Shown one piece after another: positions 7,628 through 15,301 of a stretch of 64,000 bases of DNA. Below the pieces are notes generated by a model. It saw nothing but the letters and a program-made list of their open reading frames with translations, made no database searches and had not been told where the DNA came from. The translations under genes were made by a program, and so were the position numbers. Position 1 is the stretch's first letter; every line of letters starts with the position of its first letter. The stretch lies in the NCBI RefSeq assembly GCF_012034175.1, contig NZ_JAATEJ010000005.1, forward strand, positions 124,001 to 188,000, written 5' to 3'. Source of the stretch: Actinacidiphila epipremni. GTDB lineage: Bacteria; Actinomycetota; Actinomycetes; Streptomycetales; Streptomycetaceae.

Positions 7628-9199
7628 TTACGTGACCGGGCTGGCCGATCCGGGCCGGAGGACGAACTCGCCCGGCACCATCAGCGTGGACCTGCGCGGC
7701 AGGCGCTCGGCCATGTGGTCACGCAGCTCCTCCGCCGAGACGCCGCTCGCGGTGTGCACCCGGGCCACCAGGACCTCCCGGCCGCCTTCCGCGCGGACCG
7801 CGGCCTCGGCGGACCGCACGCCGGGGTGGTCGGCCAGCGCGGCGGCGATCTCCGGGAGGCTGATCCAGCAGCCGTCGCATCGCGTCAGCCCCGCCGCCGG
7901 CTGGACCGGCGCGGGCGCGGGGAGCGCGTCGAGGCAGGTGCCGCCGGTGTCCGCGAGGTGGCGGAGCGTGTCGTCCAGCCAGTGCACGACCGCTTCCGGG
8001 TCCTCGACGTACCGCCGGTCGACGGCCAGCACGAGCGCCTCCTTCTCGGACACGACGCTGAGCTCGCACGTCGGGCCGTGGCCGGCCGGCCGGGTGAAGG
8101 CGGTGCCGCTGATCCGGTCGCCGGCGTCGCCCGCGCCGGGCGGCGCGGGGGTGCCGGGCAGGTAGTTGACGAAGACCTGGTCGCGGAAGCGGATGCCGCG
8201 GCGGCGCTCGGCGGCGCGGACGACGTCCTCGTACTGCCGGTTGGAGAAGCCGGCGTTGCGCATCGCGCCCATCGTGGCGCGCAGGGCGCGCCGGGCGAGG
8301 GCGGGGAAGTCCGGGCCGCCGGACAGGTCCACGGCGAGCGGGACGGAGCGGGCCATCCGGCCCACGACGGTGTGCTCGGCCCGGTCGGTGCGGTTGGACA
8401 CCTGCATGTGGAAGCGGCAGCGGTCGAGCCCGGTGGCGAGGGACAGGTGCAGCGAGAGGGCGGCGAGCCACACCGCGGGCTCGGTGGCTGCGTGCCGGGC
8501 GGCGAGCGCGCGGGCGGCGGCGAAGGCGGCGGGCGCGTGGAGGTAGGTGGAGGTGAAGTGCGCCGCGTCGTCCCGTCCGCCCTCGACGAAGAGCGCCTGC
8601 GGTGCCCGGTCGTGGCACTGCTGGAGGTACCGCAGGGCCTGCTCGTTGCGCCGCCTGCCCTCGGGGGACGACTCCTTCGCCGCGACATCGCCCGGCTGCA
8701 TCGGGTACGGCCGCTCCACCCGGCCGCGGGTGAGCGCTTCCAGCAGCTCGTCGTGGAGCAGCCGCAGGCTCCACTGGTCGGTGGCGATGTGGTGGAAGAG
8801 CAGGACCAGCGCCCGGCGCCCGCCGCAGCGGACCAGGCCGGCGCGCACCGGGGGGTGCGCGGCGAGATCGAAACGCTCCTGGGCGAGGCGGTCCAGCAGC
8901 GCCCGCTTGGCCTTGCCGAAGCCCTCGGGGGCGCTGTCCACCGCCTCGACGGGCACATGCGCGTCGTCGTGCACGATCTGCACGGGGGTGCCGGCCGGGT
9001 CGGTGCCGACGGTGGTGCGCAGGCCCTCGTGCCGTCGTACGACCTCGGCCAGCGCGTCCTCGGCCGGCAGGACGGCGCGCGACGCGTCGAAGTCGACCGT
9101 CAGCTGCTGCAGCATCCAGGACGGTACGGGCGCGTCGCCGAGGCCGCGGTGGATCCGCCACATCCCCTCCTGCCCGCGGGTCAGGTACGTCGGCGTCAC
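7628..9199 (-). CDS. Stand-alone NRPS condensation domain with vestigial A-domain tail
   Basis: 523 residues. The C domain spans about residues 1-430, with the active-site motif HHIATDQ near residue 136. The catalytic second His and the Asp are kept and the final Gly is Gln. The last ~80 residues (LPEIAAALADHPGVRSAEAAV, then AERLPRR) look like the small C-terminal subdomain of an A domain without the ATP-binding part. No carrier domain is present, so it must act in trans on carrier proteins of the rightward operon. GTG start at 9199 with a GGAGG site. It is the last gene of a leftward pair with the hydroxylase at 9264. Confidence 0.8.
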   Translation of the reverse strand: MTPTYLTRGQEGMWRIHRGLGDAPVPSWMLQQLTVDFDASRAVLPAEDALAEVVRRHEGLRTTVGTDPAGTPVQIVHDDAHVPVEAVDSAPEGFGKAKRALLDRLAQERFDLAAHPPVRAGLVRCGGRRALVLLFHHIATDQWSLRLLHDELLEALTRGRVERPYPMQPGDVAAKESSPEGRRRNEQALRYLQQCHDRAPQALFVEGGRDDAAHFTSTYLHAPAAFAAARALAARHAATEPAVWLAALSLHLSLATGLDRCRFHMQVSNRTDRAEHTVVGRMARSVPLAVDLSGGPDFPALARRALRATMGAMRNAGFSNRQYEDVVRAAERRRGIRFRDQVFVNYLPGTPAPPGAGDAGDRISGTAFTRPAGHGPTCELSVVSEKEALVLAVDRRYVEDPEAVVHWLDDTLRHLADTGGTCLDALPAPAPVQPAAGLTRCDGCWISLPEIAAALADHPGVRSAEAAVRAEGGREVLVARVHTASGVSAEELRDHMAERLPRRSTLMVPGEFVLRPGSASPVT

Positions 9200-9263
9200 C
9201 GTCTGCTTCCTCCGTGGGCGGGTGGTGCCGGCCAGTGCCGGTCGGCGCCAGTCGGGGTGCCGG

Positions 9264-10256
9264 TCAGGTCAGGACGGCGCCGCCGCCGGTGCGGCGTTCC
9301 CGGTTGCGGCGGTTGTCCAGGTGGACGAACACGCGGTGCAGCCAGCGGTCGGTGCCGTCGTAGCGCGGGGTGAAGGCGCCGCGGCCGTGCACGACCAGCC
9401 GGTTGTCGAGGAAGACCATCTCCCCCGGCCGCAGTTCGGGATCGCCGTGCACCGACTCCAGGGCGGCGCCCAGGTGGTGCAGGGCGGTCGCGCCCTCGTC
9501 GTCGAGCGCGCGGGTGGCGTGGAAGTCCACCCGGATGTCGGGGTCGTCGGGGTGGCCGGTGAGCACCGGGTGGCTCGGCGAGCGGTCGGCGTTGCGGAAC
9601 GACGGCGGCGCGGCCGTCTCGAACCGCGGCTCGCGCAGCACCGCGACGTCCTTGTCGGACAGCAGCGGCAGCGCGCGCCGCACGGACGCCACCGTGGTGC
9701 CCACGCCCTCGCGGGCCGGGCGCAGGCACAGCAGGCCCACGTAGTCCGGGCGGTGCGGGTGGTAGGCGTTCTCGGTGTGGAACTCCAGCGACACCGAGCC
9801 GCCGTTGCTCTGCGAGGTCTCCAACGCCCGTACGGGGACGACGTTCTGGACGAGCGAGCCGCGCTTCTCGTCGCGGTAGGCGACGATCTCGCCGAGCTGC
9901 AGCCCGATGAGCATCGCGACGGCCGCGGGCAGGGTGGCGTCGGGTTCCGCGGACTCCGGCACGTGCGGGGTGGGCGGCAGCGCGTCGGCGGCGATCGGCA
10001 GGCCGCCGACGAGCAGCAGGCCGTCCGCGCCGGGGTCGTTGCGGTACGCGCGGACGGTCTGCCGCAGTCTGAGGGGCAGTTCGCAGCTCGCGGCGCGCGC
10101 GGCGGCGACCCAGCCGGGGTCGTCGACGGCGCGCGGCTCGATCCGGGAGAGCCCGTCGGCCAGGGCGGCGACGCCGGCTGCCTCGTCCGGCGTGAGCCGG
10201 ATCCGCACGCTGCCGCGCGCCGGCGCGTCCGTCGCAGTGGCCGGTCCTGCCGTCAC
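9264..10256 (-). CDS. Fe(II)/2-oxoglutarate amino acid hydroxylase, clavaminate synthase-like (VioC/AsnO type)
   Basis: 330 residues. The iron-binding HxE is in LEFHTENAYHPHRPDYVGLLC (His near residue 160), and the distal His in VVHGRGAF and the 2-oxoglutarate Arg in DRWLHRVF are present. These motifs are characteristic of the VioC, AsnO and OrfP branch, which beta-hydroxylates amino acids such as Arg or Asn. Free or carrier-bound substrate cannot be told from sequence. The neighbouring A-MbtH protein has an Asn/Asp-like pocket, making hydroxylation of that residue a candidate role. GTG start at 10256 after GAGGGGA. Divergent from the main NRPS operon across a 307-bp regulatory region. Confidence 0.85.
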   Translation of the reverse strand: MTAGPATATDAPARGSVRIRLTPDEAAGVAALADGLSRIEPRAVDDPGWVAAARAASCELPLRLRQTVRAYRNDPGADGLLLVGGLPIAADALPPTPHVPESAEPDATLPAAVAMLIGLQLGEIVAYRDEKRGSLVQNVVPVRALETSQSNGGSVSLEFHTENAYHPHRPDYVGLLCLRPAREGVGTTVASVRRALPLLSDKDVAVLREPRFETAAPPSFRNADRSPSHPVLTGHPDDPDIRVDFHATRALDDEGATALHHLGAALESVHGDPELRPGEMVFLDNRLVVHGRGAFTPRYDGTDRWLHRVFVHLDNRRNRERRTGGGAVLT

Positions 10257-10563
10257 GTCCGTGTCCCCTCGTCGTCGGCCGGGCCGCCCGGGCCGTGCGC
10301 GCCGCGATGGCGCAGGCGTGCTCCGTGCGTCACACCTTCGTCACCGACCGCACAGCGCTTCCAGGCACGGCGACCGGCAAATCACCCGGGGCAACTTGCC
10401 GCCCCGCTGCCTGGCTTGCACACGCACGCGGGCGCGAAGCTCACGAGCCGGTGCTCCGCGGCGAAGGGCGCGGCGCCGCACGCGGTACGGCGTGCGGGCC
10501 CCGCCCCGCCCCGGCGCCGTCCGGTCGGCGCACGGCGGGAGACGGCAGGGGAAGGTGACCGAA
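10257..10563. promoter_or_regulatory. Divergent promoter region of the NRPS operon, with a palindrome and a block shared with 33.9 kb
   Basis: No gene is seen. The centre holds an 11-bp palindrome, GGCAACTTGCC (10390-10400), inside a wider inverted repeat CCAGGCA (10361-10367) and TGCCTGG (10408-10414). Positions 10396-10415 match 33952-33971 at 19 of 20 bases. GGCAAAT at 10376-10382 also occurs twice near 33.9 kb. The shared block suggests one regulator for both halves of the cluster; which one is unknown. Confidence 0.55.
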
Positions 10564-11721
10564 GTGACCAGGGCGGTGAGCGGACTGCCGGCGGGCTTGC
10601 CCACGTACGCCGTCGAGACCCTGATGTGCTCGCTGTGGAGCGGGTACTTCGGGCGCCCGGTGGAGCCCGACGACGACTTCTTCGACCTGGGCGGCGACTC
10701 CCTGGCCGTACTCGACATCGTGCCGGCCGCGCGCGAGCACGGGCTGGAGCTGCGCGCCTCCCAGGCACTGCGGCACCCGACGCCCGCGCGGCTGGCGGAG
10801 GCCCTGACGGCGCCCGAGCCCGGCCGGCCGGCGCCGCGGCGGCTGCTCGACCTGGTGACGGCGGCGCTGGACGGGGCCGCGGCGGGTGAGGCGGCGGTGG
10901 GCGGGGCGCTGGACGAGGCCGCGGCGGGCAGGCCCGGGCTGGGCGATGGCTCGGCGGCCGGGGGCGCGGTGGAAGGCGCGGGCGGTGCTGAGCCGCCGGA
11001 GGCAGGCGCCGGGAGGCCGCTGTTCGTCGTGCACTCCGACAGCCACCGCGCCGCCGAGCATGCGGCGCTGCTCCGCTTCGGGCTCGGCCGCCCCGTGCAG
11101 GGCGTCCGCCTGCCGGGCCTCGACGGCACGGTCACGGACGGCCCGGGCGTCGTACGGGCGGCAGGGCGGGTGGCCGAGGCGGTACGGGCGCGGCAGCCCG
11201 GCGGGCCGGTCGCGCTCGCCGGTTTCGGGCTCGGGGCGGTCTTCGCGTACGAGGCGGCATGCGCGCTGTCGGCGGCCGGGCGGCGGGTGGAGCCGCTGGT
11301 CCTGGTGTCGCCCGCGCTGCCGGGCGCCCCGGTGCCGCCGCGCAGCACGCTCGCGGCCGAGCGTGTGGCGGTGCTGGGCGCCAGGTTCGGGCTCGGGGAC
11401 GACGACGGCCCGCGCGAGTTGCTGGAACGGGCCCACGCGGCGGGCTGGTTCACGGACGTGGCGTCGGCGGCGGACCTGGTCGCCGCGCAGGCGGCCTGGG
11501 TGGAGCTGACCGCGGCGGTCGCCGGGCACCGGCCCGGCGGCTTCGCGGGGCGCGCGCTGCTGGCCGCCGACGCGACGCGGCTCGCGGCGGCCGAGGAGGT
11601 GTGGCGGCCCGCCCTGGGCCCGGTCGAGGTGTGCCGGCTGGAGCACGGGCTGCGCTCGCCGACCGGCGCGTTGCGCGATCCGCGGCTGGCCGCGGCACTG
11701 CGAAAGGAGTGCGGGGCGTGA
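10564..11721 (+). CDS. PCP-thioesterase didomain with catalytic Ser replaced by Gly
   Basis: 385 residues from the GTG at 10564, chosen because GGGGAAGG sits at a good distance; the GTG at 10555 is too close to it. The carrier domain has DDDFFDLGGDSL (Ser about residue 44). A Gly/Ala-rich linker (about residues 100-150) leads to an alpha/beta-hydrolase thioesterase domain. The nucleophile elbow reads AGFGLGAVFAYEAA instead of GxSxG, so the active Ser is Gly. A C-terminal His (EHGLRSP) remains. The domain is therefore probably non-hydrolytic, perhaps structural, or another protein releases the product. First gene of the NRPS operon, overlapping the next gene by GTGA. Confidence 0.8.
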   Translation: MTRAVSGLPAGLPTYAVETLMCSLWSGYFGRPVEPDDDFFDLGGDSLAVLDIVPAAREHGLELRASQALRHPTPARLAEALTAPEPGRPAPRRLLDLVTAALDGAAAGEAAVGGALDEAAAGRPGLGDGSAAGGAVEGAGGAEPPEAGAGRPLFVVHSDSHRAAEHAALLRFGLGRPVQGVRLPGLDGTVTDGPGVVRAAGRVAEAVRARQPGGPVALAGFGLGAVFAYEAACALSAAGRRVEPLVLVSPALPGAPVPPRSTLAAERVAVLGARFGLGDDDGPRELLERAHAAGWFTDVASAADLVAAQAAWVELTAAVAGHRPGGFAGRALLAADATRLAAAEEVWRPALGPVEVCRLEHGLRSPTGALRDPRLAAALRKECGA

Positions 11722-12521
11722 ACGCTTCCCGGCCGCCCGGCGAGGGCGCCCTTGCGGTGCCGCCGTCGCGCTGGTTCGCACGGCCGCGCAAGGTCCAGGA
11801 CCCGGCGCTGCGGCTGCTGTGCTTCCCCCATGTCGGCGCCGGCGGCGCGGCCTTCAACGCGTGGGCGGAACTGCTGCCGCCCGGCGTCGAGTTGTGCGCG
11901 GTGCGCTTCCCCGGCCGGGAGAACCGGCTGCACGAGCCGCTGCTCGACGATCCGGGGCAGGCCGTGGACGCGGTGCTGGCCGCGCTGCTCCCGCTGCTGG
12001 ACCGGCCGTTCGTCCTGCTCGGCCACTGCTCGGGCAGCGTGCTGGCGTACGAGTGCGCCCGCCGGCTGCAGCTCGGCGGGCACCCGGCGCCGGCCCTGGT
12101 GGTGGTGTCGTCGGCCGAGGGGCCTTCGGTGCGGCACATCGCGGACCCGTTGCACCTGCTGCCCCGGGCGGAGCTGCTGGACCGGGTCGTGGGCTACGGC
12201 GGCATGCCGGCGCAGGTGCTGGCCGACCCGGACCTGAGGGCGATGGTCGAGCGGCTGCTGCGGGCCGACTACCGCGTGGTCGAGCGGCTGCACTACTCCC
12301 CCGGCCCGCCGCTGACCGCCCCCCTCACGGTGATCGGCGGCCGGCGCGACCGCTTCGTCCCCGAGCCGGCCCTCGCCGCATGGGCCGCGGAGACGACGGC
12401 CGCTTTCGCGCTGCGCATGCTGGACGCCCCGCACTACCTCCTCGCGGACGCGGGCCCGGCCGTGGCCGGCCTGGTCGAGGAGCTGCTGGCGACGCTGCCG
12501 GACGCGGAGGTGCGGGCGTGA
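11718..12521 (+). CDS. Thioesterase, type II fold, with Cys nucleophile
   Basis: 267 residues, the normal length of an editing (type II) thioesterase. The opening LLCFPHVGAGGAAFNAW and RFPGRE motifs are typical. The elbow is LLGHCSGSVLAYE, where GHSMG is usual, so the nucleophile is Cys. The Asp (GGRRDRFVP) and His (DAPHYLLAD) of the triad are present. Cys nucleophiles are known in thioesterases that close strained rings, such as those of obafluorin and sulfazecin, although those are type I domains. It may edit misloaded carriers or release the product, given that the TE beside it lacks its Ser. Overlaps both neighbours by GTGA, so tight co-translation is likely. Confidence 0.85.
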   Translation: MNASRPPGEGALAVPPSRWFARPRKVQDPALRLLCFPHVGAGGAAFNAWAELLPPGVELCAVRFPGRENRLHEPLLDDPGQAVDAVLAALLPLLDRPFVLLGHCSGSVLAYECARRLQLGGHPAPALVVVSSAEGPSVRHIADPLHLLPRAELLDRVVGYGGMPAQVLADPDLRAMVERLLRADYRVVERLHYSPGPPLTAPLTVIGGRRDRFVPEPALAAWAAETTAAFALRMLDAPHYLLADAGPAVAGLVEELLATLPDAEVRA

Positions 12522-15298
12522 GCGGCGAGCGTACGGTGACCCTGCCGACGGCGTGGCGGCCGGCGGATGCGGGGGACGCGGTGCAGTCGACGGCCGCGAC
12601 TCCGGTCGGAGGCCCGCCGGGCGCGGTGCGCCCGGCGAACGGGCAGCGCCCGGGGCACGCGCCGGACGCGCAGAACTCACCGGGCGTGACCGATGTGGGC
12701 ACCCCCGCGCGCGCCGAGCACCCGGCAGCCGAGCAGGACCCGGCAGCACACGCAGCGGACGCGCACGGCCCGGCCGGCACGGCTGACGCAAGCACCCCCG
12801 CACACACCCGGCATCCGGCAGCCGCACAGGACCCGGCCCGCGTGGCGGGCACGCACGACCCGGCCGGCACCGCCGGCGCCCAGGCCCCGGCGCACGCCGA
12901 GAGCCCCGCGGGGCCGGCAGGTGCTGGCGGCGCACCGGACGCCGTGCCGCCCCGCACCGTCGTGCTGGCCACCGACGCAGCCGTGCCCATGGTCGTCGCG
13001 GCGCACCTCAAGGTCCTGGGCATGCTGTCGGAGGACCGGCGGTTCCGTGCCGCCGTCCGCCTCGCAGGCGGCGCCGAGCGTGAACTCACCGTCGCGCTCG
13101 ACGCGTTGGGCACTTGGCGCGAGCTCACCTCCGCGCTGGCCCGGCTGCTCGCCGGCACCGGCACCGGCGGCACCAGCGGGGCGGTCGGGTGGGCGGCGGG
13201 CGGGCCCGGGGCGGAGGACCGCGCGGCGGGCGTGCTGCTGGACCTCGGCGGCGGGGCGGGCGGCGGGGCGGCGTACGGGGTCGTCGTGGCGGTGGAAGCC
13301 GGCGGGCTGCGGCTGACGGCGGACCGGCGCGCGCTCTCCGCCCCGGGCTTCGACCGGCTCACGGGCCTCTACCGCAGCGCGCTGGAGGCCGCCGCCGACC
13401 CGGAGGGTGACGTCCAGGCGGCCTGCCTCCCGGACGAGGAGCGCCGCGACCTGCTCGGGCGCCGGGCCCGCGGCGGCCGGGCCGAGGAGTCGCCGGACAC
13501 CGTGCTGGACCTCTTCCAGGCGCAGGCCCTGCGCACCCCCGGCGCCCCGGCGCTGCGGTGCGCCGACGGCGCCGTCCTCGGCTACCGGGAGCTGGACGCG
13601 CGCTCCGAGCGGGTCGCGGCGGCGCTGGCGGCGCTCGGCGCGGGCCCCGGCCTGCCGGTGGGCGTGTCGCTGCGCGCCGGGCCCGACCTGCTGCCCGCAC
13701 TGCTGGGCGTGTGGAAGACCGGGGCGGCGTATCTGCCGCTGGACGTGGGCCTGCCCGCGGCCCGGCTGCACGGCATGGCGTCGGCCGCGCGCTGCCGCCT
13801 CGTCGTGACGCACAAGGAGCACCTGCCGCTGTGGGACGGCGTCCCGGGCGTCGAAACGATGGTGCTGGACGCCGCCGTCCCGGACGCGCCGGCCCCGGAC
13901 CCGGCGGTGCGGCCCGGCCCGGCCAGCCCCGCGTACGTGATGTACACCTCGGGCTCCACCGGCCGCCCCAAGGGCGTGCTGGTGCACCACGGCGGGCTCG
14001 CCAACTACCTGCGCTGGACGGCCGGCGCCTACGCCGCCCGGGGCACCGGCGGCGCGCCCTTCTTCGGCTCCATCGGCTTCGACCTCGGCGTGCCGAACCT
14101 GTTCACCCCGCTGCTCGTCGGCCAGCCGGTGCACCTGCTGCCCGATCCGCTCGACCCGGCGGATCTCGGGGCGCTGCTCGCGGCGGGCGGCCCGTACAGC
14201 TTCGTCAAGTGCACGCCCGGGCACCTGAACATGCTGAGCCTGGACCTGACGCCGGCCCAGGCGCGCGATCTCGCCGGGCTGGTCATCGCGGCGGGCGACG
14301 CCTTCACCGGCGCGCTGGCCCGGCGGTGGATCGAGCTGGCCGGGCCGGACGGGACGCCGGTCGCGACCGAGTACGGCCCGACGGAGATCACCGTGGGCAA
14401 CTCCGGCCAGCAGGTGGCCGACCCGGACCCGCACGGCCTGATCCCGCTGGGCCGGCCCATCCCCGGCACCACGATGTACGTGCTGGACGGGGCGCTGGAG
14501 CCGGTCCCGGTCGGGGTGCCGGGGGAGGTGTACGTCGGCGGTGCCGGCGTCGCGCACGGCTACCTGGGCGAGCCCGCCCTCACCGCCGGGCGCTTCCTGC
14601 CCGACCCGTACGGCGTCCCCGGCGCGCGGCTGTACCGGACCGGCGACCGGGCCCGCTGGACGGAGCGGGGCGAGCTGGAGTTCCTCGGCCGCACCGACCA
14701 CCAGGTCAAGATCCGCGGCTACCGCATCGAGGCCGGCGAGGTGCGCGAGGCGCTGCGCCGTACGCCCGGGGTCGCGGACGCGGTCGTCGCGGCGGTGGGG
14801 CAGCCGGTGCGGCTGGCGGCCTTCCTGCTCCCGGCGCCGGGGCAGGTACCGGACGCCGCGCGGACCAGGGCCGCGCTGGCCCGGCGGCTCCCGGAGTACA
14901 TGGTCCCGTCCGAGCTGGTCGTCGTGGACGGCTTCCCGCTGACCGCGAACGGCAAGGTCGACCGGCGGGCGCTGGCCGCCCGGCTGACCGGCCGGGGCGG
15001 TACGGGTGCCGGCCGGTGGTTCGGCGCGGCGGACGACGACAGCGAGGAAGGGAGCACCGTGGACGCCCAGTCCCCCGGGGAGGCGGCCGAGCCGCCGTAC
15101 CACGTGGTGGTCAACCACGAGGGGCGGTATTCGGTGTGGCCGGCGCTGCGCGAGCCGCCGCCGGGCTGGGAGCGCGAGGGCCCGGCCGGCAGCCGGCAGG
15201 CGTGCCTGGCCCGGATCGCCGAGGTGTGGCACGACCTGCGCCCGCTCGGCGTCCGCGACGGCACGACCGCGCCGCCCTCGTCCCGCGCGGGGAGGTAG
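12518..15298 (+). CDS. NRPS adenylation protein with C-terminal MbtH domain, no carrier domain
   Basis: 926 residues. Residues ~10-150 are Ala/Pro/His/Asp-rich and low complexity. Residues ~150-290 resemble a C-domain fragment (AHLKVLGMLSEDRRF) without the HHxxxDG motif. A full A domain spans ~330-830, with YTSGSTGRPKG near 475 and NGKVDRR near 810. A MbtH domain ends the protein (NHEGRYSVWP). By eye the specificity code is D-L-P-K-A-G-E-V-G-K, close to the Asn code DLTKLGEVGK and the Asp code DLTKVGHIGK. No PCP follows, so the aminoacyl group must be passed to a separate carrier. MbtH-A fusions such as SlgN1 carry MbtH at the N-terminus; here it is at the C-terminus. Confidence 0.88.
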   Translation: MSGERTVTLPTAWRPADAGDAVQSTAATPVGGPPGAVRPANGQRPGHAPDAQNSPGVTDVGTPARAEHPAAEQDPAAHAADAHGPAGTADASTPAHTRHPAAAQDPARVAGTHDPAGTAGAQAPAHAESPAGPAGAGGAPDAVPPRTVVLATDAAVPMVVAAHLKVLGMLSEDRRFRAAVRLAGGAERELTVALDALGTWRELTSALARLLAGTGTGGTSGAVGWAAGGPGAEDRAAGVLLDLGGGAGGGAAYGVVVAVEAGGLRLTADRRALSAPGFDRLTGLYRSALEAAADPEGDVQAACLPDEERRDLLGRRARGGRAEESPDTVLDLFQAQALRTPGAPALRCADGAVLGYRELDARSERVAAALAALGAGPGLPVGVSLRAGPDLLPALLGVWKTGAAYLPLDVGLPAARLHGMASAARCRLVVTHKEHLPLWDGVPGVETMVLDAAVPDAPAPDPAVRPGPASPAYVMYTSGSTGRPKGVLVHHGGLANYLRWTAGAYAARGTGGAPFFGSIGFDLGVPNLFTPLLVGQPVHLLPDPLDPADLGALLAAGGPYSFVKCTPGHLNMLSLDLTPAQARDLAGLVIAAGDAFTGALARRWIELAGPDGTPVATEYGPTEITVGNSGQQVADPDPHGLIPLGRPIPGTTMYVLDGALEPVPVGVPGEVYVGGAGVAHGYLGEPALTAGRFLPDPYGVPGARLYRTGDRARWTERGELEFLGRTDHQVKIRGYRIEAGEVREALRRTPGVADAVVAAVGQPVRLAAFLLPAPGQVPDAARTRAALARRLPEYMVPSELVVVDGFPLTANGKVDRRALAARLTGRGGTGAGRWFGAADDDSEEGSTVDAQSPGEAAEPPYHVVVNHEGRYSVWPALREPPPGWEREGPAGSRQACLARIAEVWHDLRPLGVRDGTTAPPSSRAGR

Positions 15299-15301
15299 CC
15301 G

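Noticed and set aside
10295-10558. Possible 87-codon gene in the NRPS promoter gap
   Set aside because: No ribosome site, atypical composition, and it covers the palindromic regulatory block.
8547-10889. Rightward frame across the hydroxylase and the NRPS promoter region
   Set aside because: Antisense to two genes with catalytic motifs and without any domain of its own.
12700-12920. Repeat-like stretch suggestive of a direct-repeat array
   Set aside because: It is the Ala/Pro/His-rich N-terminal coding region of the A-MbtH protein; units are irregular and there are no spacers, so not CRISPR.
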